Source of the DNA: Metapseudomonas resinovorans DSM 21078
Lineage (GTDB): Bacteria; Pseudomonadota; Gammaproteobacteria; Pseudomonadales; Pseudomonadaceae
NCBI RefSeq assembly: GCF_000423545.1
Contig: NZ_AUIE01000023.1
Location: forward strand, 59,015-123,014
DNA length: 64,000 nt
Direction: 5' to 3'
Part shown: positions 1-9,100 of the stretch, piece by piece
How positions within the stretch are numbered: the stretch's first letter is position 1
How the letters are laid out: every line of letters starts with the position of its first letter
Program-made: the position numbers and the translations under genes
Notes under the pieces: model-generated
Told to the model about the DNA's origin: nothing
Seen by the model: only the letters and a program-made list of their open reading frames with translations
Database searches by the model: none

Positions 1-1
1 G

Positions 2-1651
2 TTGACCGAGCTGGACGTGATCCACCAGGGCAACAAGGGCTTCCGCGTCAGTGCCGCCAGCTGGTACGACAAGGCCTACGACAACACCGGGTCCAACTCC
101 AACCCCTTCGTCAACGGCAACGACGCGTTTTCCAGCATCGTCGGCCAGCCGAGCACCAGCAACCCGGCGTTCGGCAGCCCGCACCTTTCCAACTACGCCC
201 AGCGTTACTACAGCGGCCCGTCCGGCGAGATCCTCGACGCCTTCGTGTTCTACAGCACCGAAGTGGGCGACGAGTCGATGTTCAGCATCAAGGCCGGCCA
301 GCACAACGTCTACTGGGGCGAGACCATCCTCAACCCGGTGCATGGCATCAGCTACGGCCAGTCCGGCCTGGACCTGGCCAAGCTCTCCGCGGCGCCGGGC
401 ACCGAGGCCAAGGAGCTGTTCGTACCGCGTAACCAGGTGTCCACTTCCTTCACCATCAACCCGGAACTGACCGTGGCCGCCCAGTATTTCCTCGACTGGG
501 ATGCCGCTCGCCTCCCCGAGGCCGGCACCTACTACGGCAGCTCCGACCTGGTAGGGTTCGGCGCCCAGTCGTTCCTGCTCGGTCACACCGGCGGTCCGGG
601 CCTGGCGGGGGCGAACGGCAACCTGACCACCATTCGCCGCGGCCACGACATCACGCCGGACAAGCACGGTGACTGGGGCCTGATGCTCAAGTGGTCGCCG
701 GAGTGGCTGGACGGCACACTCGGCGCCTACTACCGCAACACCTCGGAAATCCTCCCGCAAGCCGTGCTCGATGGCACCGGGCTGACAGCGCGCGGTGCGG
801 GCGGCCCCATCGCCAACGTGCAGAACTCCATCCGCACCACCAACTACAAGTTCGCCTATGGCGACGACATCGACATCTTCGGTCTGAGTCTGTCCAAGGA
901 CATCGCCGGCATCAGTGTGTCCAGTGACCTGAACATCCGTCACAACATGCCGCTGGCGAGCATCCCGGCCATCGTCAGTGCGTCCGGCCCTGGCGGCCTG
1001 GCCGCCGGCCTCGGCCTGCTGCCGGCGCGTGTTCCGGGCACCGGCGTCGTCACCGACCTGCCGAGCAGTGGCGACAGCATGAGCGCCACCGGCGACACCC
1101 TGCACTGGACGGTCAACGGCCTGATGGCCATCGGCGATACCCCGCTGTTCGACGCGGCGACCCTGCTGGGCGAGCTCTACTACAGCAACCTGCTGAAGCT
1201 CGATAGCCAGAACGAAGCGCTCTACAAGGGCGAGGACAGCTACCGCGGCATCGACAAGCCGACCCGCGACAACTGGGGCCTGGCGGTGAACTTCACGCCC
1301 ACCTGGTACCAGGTGTTCCCGGGCGTCGACCTCTCCGCGCCGATGTCCGTCAACGTCGGCCTGGATGGCGTGTCCCCGGTCCAGGGTGGCGGCGCCGAAG
1401 ACACCGGGACCTACTCGGTCGGTGTCGGCGCGGCGATCTACAACCAGTACTTCGTTGACCTGAAGTACGTGGACTCTTTCGGCGATGCCGAGAAATGCAC
1501 CAACGGAGCCACAGACGGCTCGACACCTAACGCATTGGATGCCACGCAGCGCTACACCTGCTACGCCGGGGGCTATTCCTCCTTCTCCGGCGGCGGGGCT
1601 ACCACGGAAGACCGTGGCGCGGTGTACCTGACCTTAAAGACCACCTTCTGA
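2..1651 (+). CDS. DUF1302 family outer-membrane protein (5' truncated by window edge)
   Basis: The visible 549 codons lack a signal peptide and enter the window already in frame, so the true start lies upstream. The protein alternates short polar and aromatic strands (for example WSPEWLDGTLGAYYRN and the C-terminal GAVYLTLKTTF ending in Phe), the typical look of an outer-membrane beta-barrel. Sequence style and the adjoining DUF1329 gene fit the DUF1302 family, which is poorly characterised. It is the first visible gene of an operon with DUF1329, a YCF48-like protein and an MMPL transporter, which suggests the outer-membrane part of an envelope export or uptake machine. Family assignment is by recognition, and the function is inferred from context. 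Confidence 0.85.
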   Translation: MTELDVIHQGNKGFRVSAASWYDKAYDNTGSNSNPFVNGNDAFSSIVGQPSTSNPAFGSPHLSNYAQRYYSGPSGEILDAFVFYSTEVGDESMFSIKAGQHNVYWGETILNPVHGISYGQSGLDLAKLSAAPGTEAKELFVPRNQVSTSFTINPELTVAAQYFLDWDAARLPEAGTYYGSSDLVGFGAQSFLLGHTGGPGLAGANGNLTTIRRGHDITPDKHGDWGLMLKWSPEWLDGTLGAYYRNTSEILPQAVLDGTGLTARGAGGPIANVQNSIRTTNYKFAYGDDIDIFGLSLSKDIAGISVSSDLNIRHNMPLASIPAIVSASGPGGLAAGLGLLPARVPGTGVVTDLPSSGDSMSATGDTLHWTVNGLMAIGDTPLFDAATLLGELYYSNLLKLDSQNEALYKGEDSYRGIDKPTRDNWGLAVNFTPTWYQVFPGVDLSAPMSVNVGLDGVSPVQGGGAEDTGTYSVGVGAAIYNQYFVDLKYVDSFGDAEKCTNGATDGSTPNALDATQRYTCYAGGYSSFSGGGATTEDRGAVYLTLKTTF

Positions 1652-1691
1652 CAATCCGCATTGCTCGCAACCCGAGCAGGAGAACAACGAG

Positions 1692-3050
1692 ATGAAATTC
1701 GTGAAAACTCTGATGGCGGCTTCCCTTGCGGTGGCCTTCGCAGGTTACGTACAAGCTGCCGTGTCGCCTGAAGAAGCTGCCAAACTGGGCACCAGCCTGA
1801 CCCTCGTGGGGGCCGAAAAGGCCGCCAACGCCGACGGTTCGATTCCCGCCTATGAGGGCGGCCTGACCACTGCGCCGGCCGGCTTCAAGCCCGGTGACAG
1901 CATGCGTCCGGACCCCTTCGCCAGCGAGCAGCCCGTGCTGGTGATCGATGGCAAGAACGTCGATCAGTACAAAGACGTGCTCAGTGCCACGACCGTGGAG
2001 TTGGCCAAGCGTTATCCGAGCTTCCGTGTGGATGTCTTCCCGACCCACCGCACCGTGGCCATGCCCAAGCCTGTACTGGACAACGCAGTGAAGAACGCCA
2101 CGGGCGCCAAGACCGCCAATGGCGGCCTGGCTCTGGATAACGTGCTGCCGGGCGTACCTTTCCCGATCCCGCAGTCGGGCGCCGAAGCCATGTGGAATCA
2201 CTTGCTGCGCTACCAGGGCGTGACCATCAACTCCAAGTACGACTCCTGGAACGTCGACTCCGCGGGCGTGGCCACCCTGGCTACCACCGGGCAGGCGTTC
2301 ATCAACTACCCGATCTACGAAGACCTGTCCAAGCCGATCGCCAACACCGACGTGTACTACCAGATGAAGCTGTACTACTCGGGCCCGGCGCGCCGTGCCG
2401 GTGAAGCGATCATGCTCAAGGACGCCGCCAACGCCGTCGAGCAGCCGCGTCGCGCCTGGCAGTACCTGCCCGGTCAGCGCCGCGTGAAGCTGGCGCCGAG
2501 CCTGGCCTATGACACGCCGAACCCGGGTACTGCCGGTGCCGGCACCTATGACGACGTATTCGTCTTCAACGGTGCGCTGGACCGCTACGACTGGAAGCTG
2601 GTGGGCAAGCAGGAAATGATCGTGCCCTACAACACCTACGAGCTGACCTACGCCCAGGACCCGAAATCCCTGACCACCCCCAGCCACCTGGCGCCAGATC
2701 ATGTGCGTTGGGAGAAGCACCGCGTGTGGGTCGTGGAAGGCACGCTCAAGGATGGCGCCCGTCACATCTACGCCAAGCGCCGCTTCTACCTGGATGAGGA
2801 CAGCTGGGTGGCCCTGGCGTCCGACCAGTACGACGCCCGCGGGCAGATCTACCGTGGCTCCTTCGCCTTCCTCAGCCAGAGCTATGACAAGCAAGTGCCG
2901 GATACCACCCCGTTCGTGATCTACGACCTGGTGGGTAACTCCTACAACATCAACGGCATCGTCGGCCCGTACGGCGGCATTCGTTACATCGACCCGCTGA
3001 CCAAGGCTCAGTGGGCAGCCGAGTCCCTGGCCGGCGCCGGCATTCGCTGA
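1692..3050 (+). CDS. DUF1329 domain-containing periplasmic/outer-membrane protein
   Basis: 452 residues with a clear Sec signal peptide (MKFVKTLMAASLAVAFAGYVQA, cleavage expected after QA) preceded by an AGGAGA ribosome site. The mature part carries features familiar from DUF1329 proteins: a VSPEEAAKLG N-terminus, the LPGQRRVKLAPSLAYDTPNP segment, and aromatic-rich strands towards the C-terminus. DUF1329 proteins have a LolA/LolB-like fold in family knowledge, which would suit binding of a lipid or other hydrophobic ligand. It lies 40 bp after the DUF1302 gene, and this pairing is very common. The specific ligand is unknown. Confidence 0.85.
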   Translation: MKFVKTLMAASLAVAFAGYVQAAVSPEEAAKLGTSLTLVGAEKAANADGSIPAYEGGLTTAPAGFKPGDSMRPDPFASEQPVLVIDGKNVDQYKDVLSATTVELAKRYPSFRVDVFPTHRTVAMPKPVLDNAVKNATGAKTANGGLALDNVLPGVPFPIPQSGAEAMWNHLLRYQGVTINSKYDSWNVDSAGVATLATTGQAFINYPIYEDLSKPIANTDVYYQMKLYYSGPARRAGEAIMLKDAANAVEQPRRAWQYLPGQRRVKLAPSLAYDTPNPGTAGAGTYDDVFVFNGALDRYDWKLVGKQEMIVPYNTYELTYAQDPKSLTTPSHLAPDHVRWEKHRVWVVEGTLKDGARHIYAKRRFYLDEDSWVALASDQYDARGQIYRGSFAFLSQSYDKQVPDTTPFVIYDLVGNSYNINGIVGPYGGIRYIDPLTKAQWAAESLAGAGIR

Positions 3051-3059
3051 GCCAGGTTG

Positions 3060-3101
3060 GTTGCCGCTCCCTTTGTGTGGGGGAGCGGCAACATGTTTTT
3101 T
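3060..3101 (+). terminator. Hairpin with T-rich tail between DUF1329 and YCF48-like genes
   Basis: A 12-bp perfect inverted repeat (arms 3060-3071 and 3081-3092, GTTGCCGCTCCC and its complement, 9-nt loop) is followed at 3095-3101 by a TTTTTT run. This has the form of an intrinsic terminator. It sits inside what otherwise looks like one operon, so it may attenuate expression of the two distal genes relative to the two DUF genes, or mark the end of one transcript. Confidence 0.65.
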
Positions 3102-3116
3102 CTAGAGGACGTCCCG

Positions 3117-4169
3117 ATGTTTTCTTTCAAGTTCGTCGCCCTGGGCCTGGCCCTGGCGGCTGGCAGCTGTGGCGCCGCGCCGCTGGTGGATGTGCTCGAC
3201 CTTCCTGCGCAGCGCAGCGAGCTGGCAGTACGCAGCCCCCTGCTCGATCTGGCGCAGGCGGGTACGCGGCTGGTAGCCGTGGGGCAGCGTGGCCATATCC
3301 TGTACTCCGACGACCAGGGCAAAAGCTGGACCCAGGCCAGCGTCCCGGTCAGTTCCGATCTCAATGCCGTCCAGTTCCCCACGGCCAGCGAAGGCTGGGC
3401 AGTGGGGCACGACGGCGTCGTCCTACACAGCCGCGACAGTGGCGCCAGCTGGCAGAAGCAGCTCGATGGCCGCCAACTGGGCCGCCTGATGCAGGACTAC
3501 TACAGCGCCCGTTCCGATGCCGGGCATTGGGTGGAAGAGGGCAAGCGGATCGAGGCGGAAGGCGCCGACAAGCCCTTTCTCGACCTCTGGTTCAGCGACG
3601 AGCGCAATGGTTTCGTCGTCGGTGCCTTCAACCTGATCTTCCGCACCCGCGACGGCGGCCAGAGCTGGGAGCCTTGGGCGGACCGCACCGACAATCCGTC
3701 TGCCTACCACCTCAACGCGATTGCGGGTGACGGTGAGCACATTTTCATTGGCGGCGAGCAAGGGCTGCTGTTGCGCCTGGACGACGGTGAGGAGCGCTTC
3801 CAGGCGCTGGCATCACCCTACCAGGGCAGCTTCTTCGGCATTGCCGTCCAGCCGGGCCTGGTGCTGGCCTACGGCCTGCGCGGCCACGCTTATCGCAGCC
3901 ATGACAACGGCGCCAGCTGGAGTCCGGTGAAGACCGGGCTGAACAGCAGCATCACTGCGTCGGCCCGTGATGCCGGCGGCAGCATCTATCTGTTCGGACA
4001 GACCGGTCAGGTGCTGGCCAGCCGTGACGACGGGAGCAGTTTCCAGCCCCTGGACATCGGCCAGCCGGTGCCCGTCTACGGTGCCCTGGCATCAGCCGAT
4101 AGCGGCCTGCTGCTGGTGGGCGCGCGCGGATTCAGCCAACGGCCCCTGGCCTCTGGCAAACAAGAATAA
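3117..4169 (+). CDS. YCF48-like / BNR-repeat beta-propeller protein, exported
   Basis: The start is placed at ATG 3117 because an AGAGGA site sits 7 nt upstream and the protein then begins with a good signal peptide (MFSFKFVALGLALAAGSCGAAP). The 350-residue product contains repeated blades with Asp-box-like motifs: YSDDQGKSWTQA, HSRDSGASWQKQ, RTRDGGQSWEPW, RSHDNGASWSPV and ASRDDGSSFQPL. This pattern is typical of YCF48-type or sialidase-like propellers used as assembly or scaffold factors. It lies 18 bp before the MMPL transporter gene. In this gene order the protein is usually described only as a photosystem-II-stability-like or BNR protein, and its role with the exporter is inferred. Confidence 0.85.
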   Translation: MFSFKFVALGLALAAGSCGAAPLVDVLDLPAQRSELAVRSPLLDLAQAGTRLVAVGQRGHILYSDDQGKSWTQASVPVSSDLNAVQFPTASEGWAVGHDGVVLHSRDSGASWQKQLDGRQLGRLMQDYYSARSDAGHWVEEGKRIEAEGADKPFLDLWFSDERNGFVVGAFNLIFRTRDGGQSWEPWADRTDNPSAYHLNAIAGDGEHIFIGGEQGLLLRLDDGEERFQALASPYQGSFFGIAVQPGLVLAYGLRGHAYRSHDNGASWSPVKTGLNSSITASARDAGGSIYLFGQTGQVLASRDDGSSFQPLDIGQPVPVYGALASADSGLLLVGARGFSQRPLASGKQE

Positions 4170-4187
4170 GAGCGAGGCGAACCCATC

Positions 4188-6737
4188 ATGGGTGGCATGA
4201 AACAAGACGCAATGCCGGTGATCCGGGACATCAAGGACTTCGACACACGAAGTGGCAACCTGCTGGAGCGCATGGTGTTCAACCATCGCGTTCCGTTCGT
4301 GGTCGGCATCCTGCTGGTCACGCTGCTGCTGGGCTACATGGCCCTCACGCGCCTCGAACTGCGGCCCAGCTTCGAGAAAATGATTCCCCAGGGACACCCC
4401 TACATCCAGAACTTCCTGGACAACCGCAAGGCCTTGCGGGGTCTGGGCAACAGCGTGCGCGTGGTGGTGGAAAACACCCAGGGCGACATCTTCGACCCGG
4501 CCTATCTCGACGCACTCAAGCAAGTACACGATGAACTCTTCCTGACCGAGGGCGTGGACCGCGCCTGGATGAAGTCACTCTGGGCACCCGGCGTACGCTG
4601 GACCGAAGTGACCGAAGAGGGCTTCCAGGGCGGACCGGTGATGCCCGATGGCTATGACGGTTCCCCCGCCAGCATCGAACAGTTGCGGCAGAACATCGCC
4701 CGCGCCGGCATCGTCGGCAGCCTGGTCGCCAATGACTTCAAATCCACCATGCTGGTGGTGCCACTGCTGGACCAGGCCACCGCCGGCGGCAAGGGCGTGG
4801 ACTACCACCAGTTCTCGCGCACCCTGGAAGAAAAGTTCCGCCTGCGCTTCGAATACGCCGGCGATACCCAGGCGCAAGCCTCGGGCGAGGAAGGACAGGG
4901 CGCGATCAAGATCCGGGTGATCGGCTTCGCCAAGCTGGTGGGCGACCTGATCGATGGTCTGCTGCGGGTCATGGCCTTCTTCGGCCTGGCCGTTGGCACT
5001 GCCTTCTTCATCATCCTGGCCTACACCCGCTGCCTGCGCAGCAGCCTGCTGGTGATCGTCTGCTCGCTGCTGGCCGTGGTCTGGCAACTGGGTATCGTCG
5101 CCTGGCTGGGTTATGCCCTGGACCCGTACTCGATCCTGGTGCCCTTCCTGATTTTCGCCATCGGCGTGTCCCACGCGGCCCAGAAGATGAACGGCATCAT
5201 GCAGGACATCGCCCTGGGCACCCATCGCCTGGTGGCCGCGCGCTATACCTTCCGCCGCCTGTTCCTCGCCGGGGTGACAGCTTTGCTGGCCGATGCGGTG
5301 GGCTTCGCCGTGCTGATGCTGATCGACATCCCGGTGATCCAGGATCTGGCTATCACCGCCAGTATCGGCGTGGCGGTGCTGATCCTCACCACACTGCTGA
5401 TGATGCCCGTGGCGCTGTCCTACGTCGGTGTGGGCAAGAAAGCCGCCGAGCGCGCCCTGCGCATCGATACCAATGCCGCCGCGCATAAGGGCTTCGGCCA
5501 TGTCTGGGACTTCCTTGACCGCTTCACCGAAAAGCGTTGGGCCCTGACCACGGTCGGCGTGGCTGCTGTCCTGGGCGTAGCGGGCTTCATGGTCAGCTTG
5601 AACCTGCAGATCGGCGACCTGGATGCCGGTGCGCCCGAACTGCGGCCGGATTCACGCTACAACCGCGACAACGCTTACATCACCAGCCACTACGCGCTGT
5701 CCAGCGACCTGTTCGCGGTGATGGTGAAAACGCCTGCCGAGGGCTGCCTGAACTACCAGACCCTGATCCAGGCCGACCGCCTGGCCTGGGCGCTGCAGCA
5801 GCACCCGAACGTGCAGGCCACCTCGTCCCTGGCTAACGCGGTGCGCCAGATCACTGCCGGTACCTACGAGGGCAACCCGAAGTTCCTCAGCCTGCAGCGC
5901 AACCAGGATGTGCTGAACTACGCCGCCCAGCAGGCGTCGGTGAACACGCCTGAGCTGTTCAACACCGATTGCTCGCTGATGCCGGTAATCGCCTTCCTCA
6001 AGGACCACAAGGCGCAGACCCTGGATGAAGTGGTCGCCATCGCCGAGCGCTTTGCCGCCGAGAACAGCAGCGAGGATCGCCAGTTCCTGCTGGCGGCCGG
6101 CAGCGCAGGTATAGAAGCTGCCACCAACATCGTGGTGCGCGACGCCAACCGCACCATGCTGCTCTACGTCTACCTGGCGGTCACGCTGTTCTGCCTGGTT
6201 ACCTTCCGCAGTTGGCGCGCGACCCTGGTGGCGTTGCTGCCGCTGGTGCTTACCTCGGTGCTCTGTGAGGCGTTGATGGTGGTGATGGGCATCGGGGTGA
6301 AGGTTGCCACGCTGCCGGTCATCGCCCTCGGCGTCGGTATCGGCGTGGACTACGCGTTGTACCTGCTCAGCGTGCAGTTGCAGTACCAGCGCCAGGGCAT
6401 GCCACTGTCGGCTGCCTACAAGCAGGCGGTGTCCTTCACGGGTCGGGTGGTGGCGTTGGTCGGTATCACCCTGGCTGCCGGCGTGGTCTGCTGGGCCTGG
6501 TCGCCCATCAAGTTCCAGGCCGACATGGGCATCCTGCTCACCTTCATGTTCCTCTGGAACATGATCGGCGCGCTGATCCTGATCCCGGCGCTGTCGTACT
6601 TCCTCCTCCGTGAGCGCGGCGAGGCGGAGCAGCCGGTCAGTCCGGCCGGCGTGCCCAAGGCGACGCCTGCCGCCGAAGCGGTGGAGATCACCCGCATGGA
6701 GTCTTCACCACGGCAGCCAGCAAGCGAGAGAAGTTGA
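4188..6737 (+). CDS. RND superfamily transporter, MMPL type
   Basis: 849 residues with the RND/MMPL layout: a first membrane helix near residues 30-52, a large periplasmic domain, a block of five or six helices around 255-410, then a second helix/periplasmic domain/helices repeat with its last helices near residues 640-820. The short conserved stretch GVGIGVDYALYLLS near residue 720 is a hallmark of the second MMPL half. The C-terminus is a soluble tail rich in Pro and Glu. ATG 4188 is chosen, and ATG 4197 in the same frame is possible. Being last in the DUF1302-DUF1329-YCF48 operon, it is the likely energised inner-membrane pump. The substrate is unknown; lipids or hydrophobic compounds are the common inference for MMPL proteins. 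Confidence 0.9.
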   Translation: MGGMKQDAMPVIRDIKDFDTRSGNLLERMVFNHRVPFVVGILLVTLLLGYMALTRLELRPSFEKMIPQGHPYIQNFLDNRKALRGLGNSVRVVVENTQGDIFDPAYLDALKQVHDELFLTEGVDRAWMKSLWAPGVRWTEVTEEGFQGGPVMPDGYDGSPASIEQLRQNIARAGIVGSLVANDFKSTMLVVPLLDQATAGGKGVDYHQFSRTLEEKFRLRFEYAGDTQAQASGEEGQGAIKIRVIGFAKLVGDLIDGLLRVMAFFGLAVGTAFFIILAYTRCLRSSLLVIVCSLLAVVWQLGIVAWLGYALDPYSILVPFLIFAIGVSHAAQKMNGIMQDIALGTHRLVAARYTFRRLFLAGVTALLADAVGFAVLMLIDIPVIQDLAITASIGVAVLILTTLLMMPVALSYVGVGKKAAERALRIDTNAAAHKGFGHVWDFLDRFTEKRWALTTVGVAAVLGVAGFMVSLNLQIGDLDAGAPELRPDSRYNRDNAYITSHYALSSDLFAVMVKTPAEGCLNYQTLIQADRLAWALQQHPNVQATSSLANAVRQITAGTYEGNPKFLSLQRNQDVLNYAAQQASVNTPELFNTDCSLMPVIAFLKDHKAQTLDEVVAIAERFAAENSSEDRQFLLAAGSAGIEAATNIVVRDANRTMLLYVYLAVTLFCLVTFRSWRATLVALLPLVLTSVLCEALMVVMGIGVKVATLPVIALGVGIGVDYALYLLSVQLQYQRQGMPLSAAYKQAVSFTGRVVALVGITLAAGVVCWAWSPIKFQADMGILLTFMFLWNMIGALILIPALSYFLLRERGEAEQPVSPAGVPKATPAAEAVEITRMESSPRQPASERS

Positions 6738-6757
6738 ACTAATCTGGAACACGGGGG

Positions 6758-6790
6758 ATCGCCACCGGCCGCATTGCGGCCGGTGGCGAT
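6758..6790 (+). terminator. Strong 15-bp hairpin after the MMPL gene
   Basis: Perfect inverted repeat of 15 bp (arms 6758-6772 and 6776-6790) with a 3-nt ATT loop, 20 bp after the MMPL stop codon. There is no good T-run (GCCGTTTCC follows), so it may be a processing or 3'-end-protecting hairpin rather than a classical intrinsic terminator. Confidence 0.5.
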
Positions 6791-6854
6791 GCCGTTTCCG
6801 GATTTGTCGATGCGACTGCTCCCGTTGTGATGGTCGCACTCAGGAAAGGACATC

Positions 6855-7208
6855 ATGCTCGACTACTTCGCTCTGGGCGTTCTTATCTTCGTGGGGATCG
6901 TGCTGTTCTACGGAATCATCGTTCTCCACGACATTCCCTACGAGATCGCGGTGCACCGCAACCATCCACACCAGGACGCCATCCACGCCGCTGGCTGGGT
7001 CAGCCTGTTCACCCTGCACGCCCTTTGGCCCTTCCTGTGGATCTGGGCCATGTTGTACCGCGAGGACCGGGGATGGGGGTTCAGCGCTGGCGTGCCCGGC
7101 TCTGGCACGGAAACGGAGCTCGCGCGCCAATTGGCGGAGCTGCGCCAGCGCATCGAACAACTCGAAGGACGCGAACCGGCCCCGCAGGGCGAGCAGAAGG
7201 AGCTCTGA
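6855..7208 (+). CDS. DUF3302 (YiaW-like) inner-membrane protein
   Basis: 117 residues. Two hydrophobic segments (about residues 4-24 and 43-63) bracket a conserved HDIPYEIAVHRNHPHQDAIHAAGWVSLF stretch that is characteristic of DUF3302/YiaW proteins. A hydrophilic tail with predicted coiled-coil character (AELRQRIEQLEGREP) follows. The AGGAAAGGACATC sequence just upstream supplies a ribosome site. The gene is separated from the following HlyD-like gene by only 3 bp, matching the yiaW-yiaV arrangement of enterobacteria. The pair is therefore expected to work together at the inner membrane, but no biochemical role is established. Confidence 0.85.
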   Translation: MLDYFALGVLIFVGIVLFYGIIVLHDIPYEIAVHRNHPHQDAIHAAGWVSLFTLHALWPFLWIWAMLYREDRGWGFSAGVPGSGTETELARQLAELRQRIEQLEGREPAPQGEQKEL

Positions 7209-7211
7209 GCC

Positions 7212-8171
7212 ATGGACCTGTTGCTGGTACTCACCTACGCCTCGATCTGCATCGCCATCTTCAAGATCTTCAAGATCCCGCTGAACAAGTGGACCGTACC
7301 CACCGCTGTGCTGGGCGGCATCGTGCTGATCGGCGCGCTGATCTTCCTGATGAACTACAACCACCCCTATTCGGAGGTGGCGCGTACCTATTTCGTCTCG
7401 GTACCCATCGTGCCGGAGGTGTCCGGCCAGGTGATCGAGGTGCCGGTTACGACCAACCAGCCACTGGAGAAGGGTGATGTGTTGTTCCGTATCGACCCGA
7501 CGCCCTTCGAGAACAAGCTGAAGTCGATCAAGGCCCAACTGGTATCGGCCCGTGCCGATCAGTCCCGCGCCCGTGAGCTGGCCGCACGCAATGTCGGCAA
7601 TCGCCGCGATGTGGACCTCACCACCGCGCGGGTGGACGACCTGCAGGCGCAGCTGAACATTGCCCAGTTCGATCTCGACAACACGGTGATACGGGCGCCG
7701 AGCAAGGGGTTCGTCACCCATGTGTCCCTGCGCCCGGGCGTGCGTGCAGTGAAGCTGCCGTTGCGCCCGTCCATGGTCTTCATCCCTGACGAAGGCTTCT
7801 ACTTCATCGCCTGGATGCGCCAGAACAGCCAGCTGCGCCTGAGCGTTGGCGACGAGGCGGAAGTCGCCTTCGACGGCATCCCTGGCAAGGTGTTTTCGGG
7901 CAAGGTGAAGCAGGTGATCGGGGTGATTGGCGAAGGCCAGGTGCAACCGTCCGGCACCCTGATCAGTTTTACGGGCTCACCCCCTCCGGGGCGGGTGCCG
8001 GTGTTCATCGAAATCACCGATCCGGCCTACGCCCAGTACGCCGCGCAGATGCCAGGCGGGGCCTATGGCCAGGCGGCGCTGTACAGCCAGCATTTCCACC
8101 ATGTGGCGATCATGCGCAAGATTCTCCTGCGCATGGCGGCCTGGATGAACTACATCTTCCCGTTCCACTGA
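7212..8171 (+). CDS. HlyD/EmrA-family membrane-fusion (adaptor) protein, YiaV-like
   Basis: 319 residues: two N-terminal hydrophobic segments (about residues 2-20 and 28-48), then the biotinyl-lipoyl-like half [34 protein letters not shown], a helical hairpin (about residues 98-145) and the second half with [18 protein letters not shown]. This is the classical periplasmic adaptor layout. It follows the DUF3302 gene directly with no transporter or outer-membrane channel in the same operon, as in yiaWV. What it adapts to is unknown. Confidence 0.88.
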   Translation: MDLLLVLTYASICIAIFKIFKIPLNKWTVPTAVLGGIVLIGALIFLMNYNHPYSEVARTYFVSVPIVPEVSGQVIEVPVTTNQPLEKGDVLFRIDPTPFENKLKSIKAQLVSARADQSRARELAARNVGNRRDVDLTTARVDDLQAQLNIAQFDLDNTVIRAPSKGFVTHVSLRPGVRAVKLPLRPSMVFIPDEGFYFIAWMRQNSQLRLSVGDEAEVAFDGIPGKVFSGKVKQVIGVIGEGQVQPSGTLISFTGSPPPGRVPVFIEITDPAYAQYAAQMPGGAYGQAALYSQHFHHVAIMRKILLRMAAWMNYIFPFH

Positions 8172-8176
8172 CGGCG

Positions 8177-9100
8177 CTAAGGCGGGCTGCCCCCGGGGCG
8201 GCCCGCCTCGTATGGATGCTCGGCCATCCAGTGCCGGGCGATGTCTTCCCGCCGACACACCCAGACCCCGTCATGTCCCCGCACATGGTCAAGAAAGCGC
8301 GCCAGGGCCATGGCACGGGCCGGGTGGCCGCTGATCCGGCCGTGCAGGCCGATGCTCATCAGCGTTGGCTGCCGCGCGCCTTCCTGCCAGAGCCAGTCGA
8401 AGGCGTCCTTCAGGAGCTGGAAGAAGTCCTGTCCCGAGGCGAAACCGTGGGGCATCAGGTAGCGGGCGTCGTTGTTGACCAGGGTGTAAGGGATCACCAG
8501 GTGAGGCGGCGAGCCGGGCAGCCAATAGGGCAGGTCGTCGTTGTAGGCGTCCGAGCTGTAGAGAAAGCCACCTTCCTCGCGCAGCAACCGGCGGGTATTG
8601 GCGCTGACCCGGCCGGTGTACCAGCCCAGCGGACGGCGGCCGCAGATGCGCTCGATGAGTTCGATGGTCAGCTGGATGTGGCGCCGCTCCTCTTCTTCGG
8701 CAATCTCGCGGTAGTCCAGCCAGCGGTAGCCGTGTCCGGCTACCTCGTGGCCACCGGCGCGCAAGGCGTGGCCGATTTGCGGGACCAGCTCCAGGGCGCG
8801 GCCGACGGCGAAGGCGGTCAACGGCAGTCCACGCTCGTTGAACAGGTCGAGAATGCGCCAGACGCCGGCGCGGGAGCCGTATTCGTAGAGGCCTTCCACA
8901 CTCAGGTCACGCTCGCCGGCGCGCGCGGGCCGGCCCGGCAGTTCGTGCAGGTAGGCTTCCGACTGGGCGTCGCCATTGAGTACGCAGGATTCGGCGCCTT
9001 CCTCGACGTTCAGCACGAACTGCACCGCCAGCCGTGCACCCCCGGGCCAGCGGGGGTGGGGCGGCTTGCCGCCATAGCCGAGCAGGTCGCGCTCGACCAT
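8177..9100 (-). CDS. puuE: Polysaccharide-deacetylase-fold allantoinase-like protein (PuuE)
   Basis: 307 residues beginning [28 protein letters not shown], the characteristic N-terminus of PuuE-type (cofactor-free) allantoinases. These hydrolyse allantoin to allantoate within a NodB-like polysaccharide deacetylase fold. The [21 protein letters not shown] and [15 protein letters not shown] segments agree. The ATG overlaps the stop of the upstream GNAT gene by one base, so both are cotranscribed. No uricase, transthyretin-like or OHCU decarboxylase gene is nearby, so it could be a PuuE paralogue acting on another amide. Confidence 0.82.
   Translation of the reverse strand: MVERDLLGYGGKPPHPRWPGGARLAVQFVLNVEEGAESCVLNGDAQSEAYLHELPGRPARAGERDLSVEGLYEYGSRAGVWRILDLFNERGLPLTAFAVGRALELVPQIGHALRAGGHEVAGHGYRWLDYREIAEEEERRHIQLTIELIERICGRRPLGWYTGRVSANTRRLLREEGGFLYSSDAYNDDLPYWLPGSPPHLVIPYTLVNNDARYLMPHGFASGQDFFQLLKDAFDWLWQEGARQPTLMSIGLHGRISGHPARAMALARFLDHVRGHDGVWVCRREDIARHWMAEHPYEAGRPGGSPP
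8180..8208. terminator. GC-rich hairpin at the convergent ends of the HlyD-like gene and puuE
   Basis: AGGCGGGC (8180-8187) pairs with GCCCGCCT (8201-8208), and inner GCCCC/GGGGC arms extend the stem. It overlaps the last codons of puuE and lies 9 bp past the HlyD-like stop, so it could end transcription from either side. Confidence 0.45.

Noticed and set aside
1599..2894. 431-codon minus-strand ORF over the DUF1329 gene
   Set aside because: Shadow of the DUF1329 gene; Val/Gly/His-rich without domain features or promoter.
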